A stretch of DNA of 64,000 nt from positions 124,001 through 188,000 of the forward strand of contig JANQGM010000019.1 of assembly GCA_028277345.1 (NCBI GenBank), given 5' to 3'. Origin of the DNA: Candidatus Bipolaricaulota bacterium. Lineage in GTDB: Bacteria; Bipolaricaulota; Bipolaricaulia; UBA7950; UBA9294. Below the pieces are notes generated by a model that saw nothing but the letters and a program-made list of their open reading frames with translations, was not told the DNA's origin and did not search any database. The translations under genes were made by a program, and so were the position numbers. This document shows positions 61,055 through 64,000 of the stretch, one piece after another; positions within the stretch are counted from its first letter, which is position 1; each line of letters starts with the position of its first letter.

Positions 61055-61055
61055 A
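60843..61055 (+). CDS. Possible small ORF (70 aa) overlapping the reverse transcriptase start
   Basis: A GTG at 60843 with GTGGAGG eight bases upstream opens a 70-codon frame whose TAA shares one base with the RT's ATG (TAATG), as in translational coupling. The predicted peptide (MRIEHPGLALEPKLIHCLRH..., five Cys, basic C terminus) resembles nothing I know, and a promoter-like pair lies inside the frame, so it may be chance coding over a structured RNA. Confidence 0.3.
   Translation: MRIEHPGLALEPKLIHCLRHSEGSFARCRHVLAIAVCVDSQPTLICMLHRYRVTLKNTKGNIVTKSLEEQ
60972..61000 (+). promoter_or_regulatory. Candidate promoter just upstream of the reverse transcriptase gene
   Basis: TTGATC is followed after 17 bases by TAGGGT (or after 15 by TATAGG). 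It would give a ~50-base leader. It is only one of several weak candidates in this region. Confidence 0.3.
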
Positions 61056-62584
61056 TGCCTCTTAACTCTGACGTGGATGGATGTGTGACAAGGGCACTGA
61101 TAGCTGCGTCGGCAGACGAAGCTAGGAATTACTTCCTGAAAGGAAGCAGCTACTTCAACAAAGATCTCCCTAGTTACATCAGTTTTGAGCACTTGCTTGA
61201 GGGTGTCTCGGACATACTCGGCGAGAGAAATTACAGAGAATTCCAGAACGGACGGCCGAATTACTGCTCGGGGGTAAACTACATCCTCATCGCGAATAAG
61301 GATGGTAGGTTCGCGTGGCGCCCATTCGAGCTTCTTCATCCAGTGATCTATGCGTCTTTGGTTAATACCATTTGCGAACCTTCTGAATGGAACTTGATCA
61401 CAAACAGACTAGAGTCCTTTCGGGGTGGTCCGGTGGATTGCTGCAGTTCACTGGCAATGCCTCCCGACGATCAGTCTGACCAAGCGGCACAAGTTAGAAG
61501 CTGGTGGCACAGTGTTGAGCAGAAGTCTATCGCCTACTCTTTGGAGTTCAGCCACATCCTTCATACAGATGTTACCGATTGCTACGGTTCGCTGTACACC
61601 CACAGCATCGCTTGGGCATTGCATACTAAGCGCAAAGCAAAAGAGAGGGTAGGAGATGACTCTCTGGTTGGAAACCGGATCGACAGGCATATCCAGGCCA
61701 GTCGCTACGGCCAGACTAATGGGATCTCTCAGGGATCTGCGCTGATGGATTTCATCGCTGAGATAGTTCTGGGATATGTCGATGATAACATAGCCGCTGA
61801 ACTAGGCGATCCAACAGATTATCGCATTCTTCGATATCGTGACGACTACCGGATATTCGCTAACAGTGACGAACGTGCTGAAGCGATTTTACAAGTGATA
61901 AGCAATTGCCTTAGAGACGTGGGCATGAGGTTAGGGGTCGCGAAGACGACGGAGAGCCGCAATATCGTCGAGGGGGCGATCAAGCAAGACAAACTGGCGG
62001 GACTGGAACTACAGGCTCTTGGTGACGGAAATGCTGGAACGATTCAAAAGCAGCTACTAAGAATGCATAGTTTCGGTCGTCGCTTTCCAAACAGCGGAGC
62101 GCTTCGGCGCCTTCTGTCAGAGATGCATGAGTCAATCTTTGAACAGAAGGAGTGTCCGAGCGATCTCGAGGTTCAGGTGGCAATCGCAGCGGATCTTGGA
62201 TTCGTATCTCCGCAAGCGTTTCCGGCGATCGCTGGAATTCTCAGTCATCTTATTTCGCTTGCGTCAAAAGATGACAAAGCAGCTCTTTGGTCGAGAGTTG
62301 TAAAGAAGATGAAGCGAGTGCCTTACAGCGGGTATCTTGAGGTTTGGCTTCAGCGCGTTACAAAACCGTTTGCAGTAGGAATGACTTTCGAGAGCGATGA
62401 GCCAATTTGCCAAATAGTGAATGGCGAAACAGCAAAACTGTGGGAGAATAGCTGGATTGCCAGCAAGGACCTTCTTAACGTATTGGATGTCTCTAGGATA
62501 GTAGTTAGCGCGGCTGATGAGATGGCCGAAGTGATCGAGCCAGAAGAGATTGCTCTATTCCGCAACAGTGCTTGGGCATACTAG
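61055..62584 (+). CDS. Reverse transcriptase of the stand-alone, defence-RT (UG/DRT)-like kind
   Basis: This 509-residue RNA-directed DNA polymerase carries palm motif A in HILHTDVTDCYGSLYTHS (D172 and D175), motif B in GQTNGISQGSALMDFIAEIV (QGS at 226-228) and motif C in ILRYRDDYRIF (Y-R-D-D, 261-264). Motif D/E-like sequence follows (GMRLGVAKTTES). About 170 residues precede motif A (FAWRPFELLHPVIYASLV is distinctive) and ~220 follow as a helical domain with no known catalytic motif. There is no maturase, endonuclease or retron-type msr/msd, which argues against group II introns. The ATG has GGAGGAGC upstream. The gene is poorer in GC and uses more AGA/AGG codons than its neighbours, a sign of transfer. 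Confidence 0.88.
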   Translation: MPLNSDVDGCVTRALIAASADEARNYFLKGSSYFNKDLPSYISFEHLLEGVSDILGERNYREFQNGRPNYCSGVNYILIANKDGRFAWRPFELLHPVIYASLVNTICEPSEWNLITNRLESFRGGPVDCCSSLAMPPDDQSDQAAQVRSWWHSVEQKSIAYSLEFSHILHTDVTDCYGSLYTHSIAWALHTKRKAKERVGDDSLVGNRIDRHIQASRYGQTNGISQGSALMDFIAEIVLGYVDDNIAAELGDPTDYRILRYRDDYRIFANSDERAEAILQVISNCLRDVGMRLGVAKTTESRNIVEGAIKQDKLAGLELQALGDGNAGTIQKQLLRMHSFGRRFPNSGALRRLLSEMHESIFEQKECPSDLEVQVAIAADLGFVSPQAFPAIAGILSHLISLASKDDKAALWSRVVKKMKRVPYSGYLEVWLQRVTKPFAVGMTFESDEPICQIVNGETAKLWENSWIASKDLLNVLDVSRIVVSAADEMAEVIEPEEIALFRNSAWAY

Positions 62585-62689
62585 GTGGAATTTGAGGAAC
62601 ACAGAATTCGAGGGACACATACCTGATTTCCGTTCGCTGTGTTCACTCCCCTCACACTTGGCGAGAGATAGGCTTTTCACTTTTCATGA
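62585..62689 (+). repeat. REP-like hairpin directly after the reverse transcriptase gene
   Basis: AGGGA-CACAT-ACCT followed by GATT lies at 62611-62627, 27 bp after the RT stop. It has the same core (RGGRACRCATNCCTGAT) as the hairpins at 60656 and 62700 and, inverted, at 59632. The rest of this short stretch shows no gene or clear terminator. Confidence 0.6.
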
Positions 62690-62853
62690 GCTTAAGATTC
62701 AGGAACACATTCCTGATTGCCTTTAGCGAACTCTACTCTCAGCGTCTCCATGCACACCAAACTGATATACGCCACCGACTGGACGTTTGGCCGTTTCCGG
62801 CCAAACTCCGCCGAACTGACGAGCGAAGCGGTCAGTTCGCCCCTTCATGGTTA
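62690..62853 (+). repeat. Multi-hairpin repeat, right copy
   Basis: This is the inverted partner of 59493-59655. It has three perfect stem-loops: CAGGAA-CACA-TTCCTG (62700-62715), GTTTGGCCG-TTTC-CGGCCAAAC (62785-62806) and GAACTGAC-N10-GTCAGTTC (62813-62838). Relative to the left copy the first stem shows a compensatory change (AGGGA/TCCCT against AGGAA/TTCCT), which argues that the fold itself is maintained. From 62854 to the next gene at 62993 nothing else is recognised. Confidence 0.85.
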
Positions 62854-62992
62854 ATGCGCGAATGGCGCCTCCTCCTTTGAACCGGAGACGGCCATGATGC
62901 TACAGACGGTTGCTGAGGGCGCGAGTTGGGGAATCACGCGCTGATTTCCCCCCTCACATCTGTGACGTGCGCGAAGTACTAGGAGGACGATG

Positions 62993-63298
62993 ATGCGTAA
63001 ACGATTGTTGATTGGCTGTCTTGTGGTGCTTGGACTTTTCGTGTTGGCCGGGTGTACGGCAGGAGTCAATCCAGCGGTTGATGTGCCGGATGTCGATGGC
63101 AAGGTCGCTGGGTTTTGGACGGGATTGTGGCACGGTCTTATTTCGTTCGTGACCTTCATCATCTCGCTGTTCACGGATAAGGTGAACATCTACGAGTTGC
63201 ACAACAGCGGCAACTGGTATGACTTCGGCTTTATTCTCGGTGTGAGCATCATCTTCGGTGGCGGGGCGAGTACCCGGCGTTGCAAGCGCAGGAGATAG
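62993..63298 (+). CDS. Small membrane lipoprotein
   Basis: This 101-residue protein starts with a lipoprotein signal (RKRLLIGCLVVLGLFVLAGC, lipobox LAGC). The mature part carries VAGFWTGLWHGLISFVTFII, a membrane helix, then IYELHNSGNWYDFGFILGVS and a second hydrophobic stretch before a basic tail (TRRCKRRR). This arrangement is shared by a widespread but uncharacterised family of small lipoproteins. The second of two adjacent ATGs (62993) is chosen, with AGGAGG six bases upstream. Confidence 0.8.
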   Translation: MRKRLLIGCLVVLGLFVLAGCTAGVNPAVDVPDVDGKVAGFWTGLWHGLISFVTFIISLFTDKVNIYELHNSGNWYDFGFILGVSIIFGGGASTRRCKRRR

Positions 63299-63315
63299 CT
63301 CTGAGAAGGTCCATG

Positions 63316-63356
63316 GATGCCTCGGAAGCGATGACGGCTCCCGAGGCATCTTGTTT
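63316..63356 (+). terminator. Rho-independent terminator after the lipoprotein gene
   Basis: Arms GATGCCTCGG and CCGAGGCATC (10 bp, perfect; 63316-63325 and 63341-63350) are followed by TTGTTT. The loop is 15 bases long. Confidence 0.85.
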
Positions 63357-63457
63357 ATCCCTACATCCTAGCCCCAATTGATGCGCTTCTTTTCATCTCC
63401 TTCCCTGAGGCCTTCATTCGCATTGCCGATGGGTGACGCGGGCGGCCTGTTGGTACA

Positions 63458-63487
63458 TTGATACAAGTGAACGAAAAATGGCATACT
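63458..63487 (+). promoter_or_regulatory. Candidate promoter for the VOC-protein gene
   Basis: TTGATA and CATACT are separated by 18 bases, about 40 bp before the start codon at 63530. Confidence 0.35.
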
Positions 63488-63529
63488 ATTTGGCCGCAGT
63501 TCCATCGCAAGAGTTCTAAAGGAGGCGCC

Positions 63530-63892
63530 ATGTCACACGGAAACTTCTGTCACATCCAGTTCTCAAGCACGGATGCCGAGAAAACGAAGCAGTTCTTCAC
63601 TGAGATCTTTGGTTGGACGTTCCAGGACATTCCCGGATTCGAGACCTATGCGATGTTCCAAACCCCTGGCGGTCTCGGTGGGGGCGTCGATGTGGGTCCC
63701 AACGCAGAAGCGCCAGGCGCCACCGGCCCCATCATCCATATCGAAGTTGACGACATCGATGCGACGTTGGCACGGATTCAGGAGATGGGAGGATCGACGA
63801 TCGTTCCGAAAACGAAGATCTCCGATGATTTCGGCGATTTCGCGTTGTTCCTCGACAATGTCGGCAACCGATTCGGGATCTGGAGCAGCTAG
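63530..63892 (+). CDS. VOC-superfamily (glyoxalase/bleomycin-resistance-like) protein
   Basis: This 120-residue protein has the paired beta-alpha-beta modules of the VOC fold: HGNFCHIQFSSTDAEKTKQF, with the first metal-ligand-type His, FQTPGGLGGGVD, then IIHIEVDDIDATLARIQEMG and a final FALFLDNVGNRFGIW. Such proteins range from lyases and dioxygenases to antibiotic-binding proteins; this short form is common and its ligand is unknown. The ATG at 63530 has AAAGGAGG four bases upstream; the longer frame to 63458 runs through the promoter. Confidence 0.87.
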   Translation: MSHGNFCHIQFSSTDAEKTKQFFTEIFGWTFQDIPGFETYAMFQTPGGLGGGVDVGPNAEAPGATGPIIHIEVDDIDATLARIQEMGGSTIVPKTKISDDFGDFALFLDNVGNRFGIWSS

Positions 63893-63923
63893 CGCGTGAT
63901 TCAAGACGAAGAAGGAGTCCACC

Positions 63924-64000
63924 TTGGATCAGGTTGATTTGAGACGTCAGGAATACGAGGGTCGAATCAATCGTGCGATGGACTACGTGAGAGATAACCT
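63924..64000 (+). CDS. AraC-family regulator, N-terminal start (cut by window end)
   Basis: A TTG at 63924 with GAAGGAG six bases upstream opens a frame that runs off the window. The first 25 residues include QEYEGRINRAMDYVRDNL, the usual lead-in of an AraC-type helix-turn-helix placed at the N terminus, as in regulators with a C-terminal GyrI-like ligand domain. It lies 31 bp after the VOC gene and probably shares its transcript. Confidence 0.6.
   Translation, partial: MDQVDLRRQEYEGRINRAMDYVRDN

Noticed and set aside
61055-62584. Group II intron or retron reverse transcriptase
   Set aside because: No maturase X or HNH domain, no intron domain V-like RNA noticed, and no msr/msd inverted structure typical of retrons; the motifs fit stand-alone defence-type RTs better.

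Overview
The window is 64 kb of bacterial chromosome. It is GC-rich (roughly 58-60 percent by eye), gene-dense and organised in short operons, many of them joined by ATGA or TGATG stop-start overlaps. GTG and TTG starts with good Shine-Dalgarno sequences are common. The content (corrinoid activator, BMP-type uptake, CIRCE-like heat-shock operator, TIGR04076 proteins) suggests a free-living, probably anaerobic bacterium. I cannot name the phylum; a deep-branching lineage such as Bipolaricaulota is only a guess. No rRNA, tRNA, CRISPR array or replication origin was seen.

Layout. 1-1192: end of a FecCD/BtuCD-type metal-chelate importer. 1258-5927 (minus): complete BMP-family (nucleoside-type) ABC importer, with a hairpin between the binding-protein gene and the ATPase gene. 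6515-9110: corrinoid reactivation ferredoxin/ASKHA protein and a MetH-activation-like partner. 9182-13473: DUF401 membrane protein, a small protein with a duplicated CQLG motif, D-2-hydroxyacid dehydrogenase, RNase HI, and HolA. 13485-17117 (minus): mgtE, a membrane protein, yajC, secD. 17226-22261: gamma-glutamyltransferase, a 248-bp tandem repeat, a YbaK/EbsC deacylase, oligoendopeptidase F and an HD-domain protein.

22533-29034 (minus) holds an ABC-2-type exporter operon (two permeases and one ATPase) that was duplicated in tandem. The upstream copy keeps both permeases but has only the first ~28 codons of the ATPase. A 67-residue cysteine-rich secreted peptide gene with a near-ideal promoter and Shine-Dalgarno lies only in the downstream copy. 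29192-34199: TauE/SafE exporter, a Clp/Hsp100 ATPase behind a promoter and CIRCE-like operator, an N-terminal transketolase subunit, HIT and Nudix proteins. 34196-38814 (minus): sensor kinase plus a REC-PAS-GAF-PAS-HD-GYP regulator, a likely c-di-GMP output pair. 38990-43309: P1 peptidase, methyltransferase, GNAT, and a secreted hydrolase fused to a tyrosine/dual-specificity phosphatase. 43334-48757 (minus): Rrf2 regulator, Ntn-hydrolase lipoprotein, MacB-type ABC operon, PAS protein. 48821-59487: esterase, three tandem TIGR04076 genes plus a truncated fourth, MFS transporter, tandem-GNAT protein, phosphotransferase, patatin, thioredoxin-like protein, TM1410/GH114-like lipoprotein, ABC-F ATPase and phosphodiesterase.

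The most unusual segment is 59493-62853. About 3.4 kb is bracketed by two inverted ~160-bp copies of a three-hairpin repeat. Inside are an autoregulated ArsR-type regulator, a Cys/His-rich 67-residue protein with a strong terminator, ~550 bp of mostly non-coding DNA, and a 509-residue reverse transcriptase of the non-retron, defence-RT-like kind, whose base composition is lower in GC than its surroundings. The window ends with a small lipoprotein, a VOC protein and the start of an AraC-type regulator.
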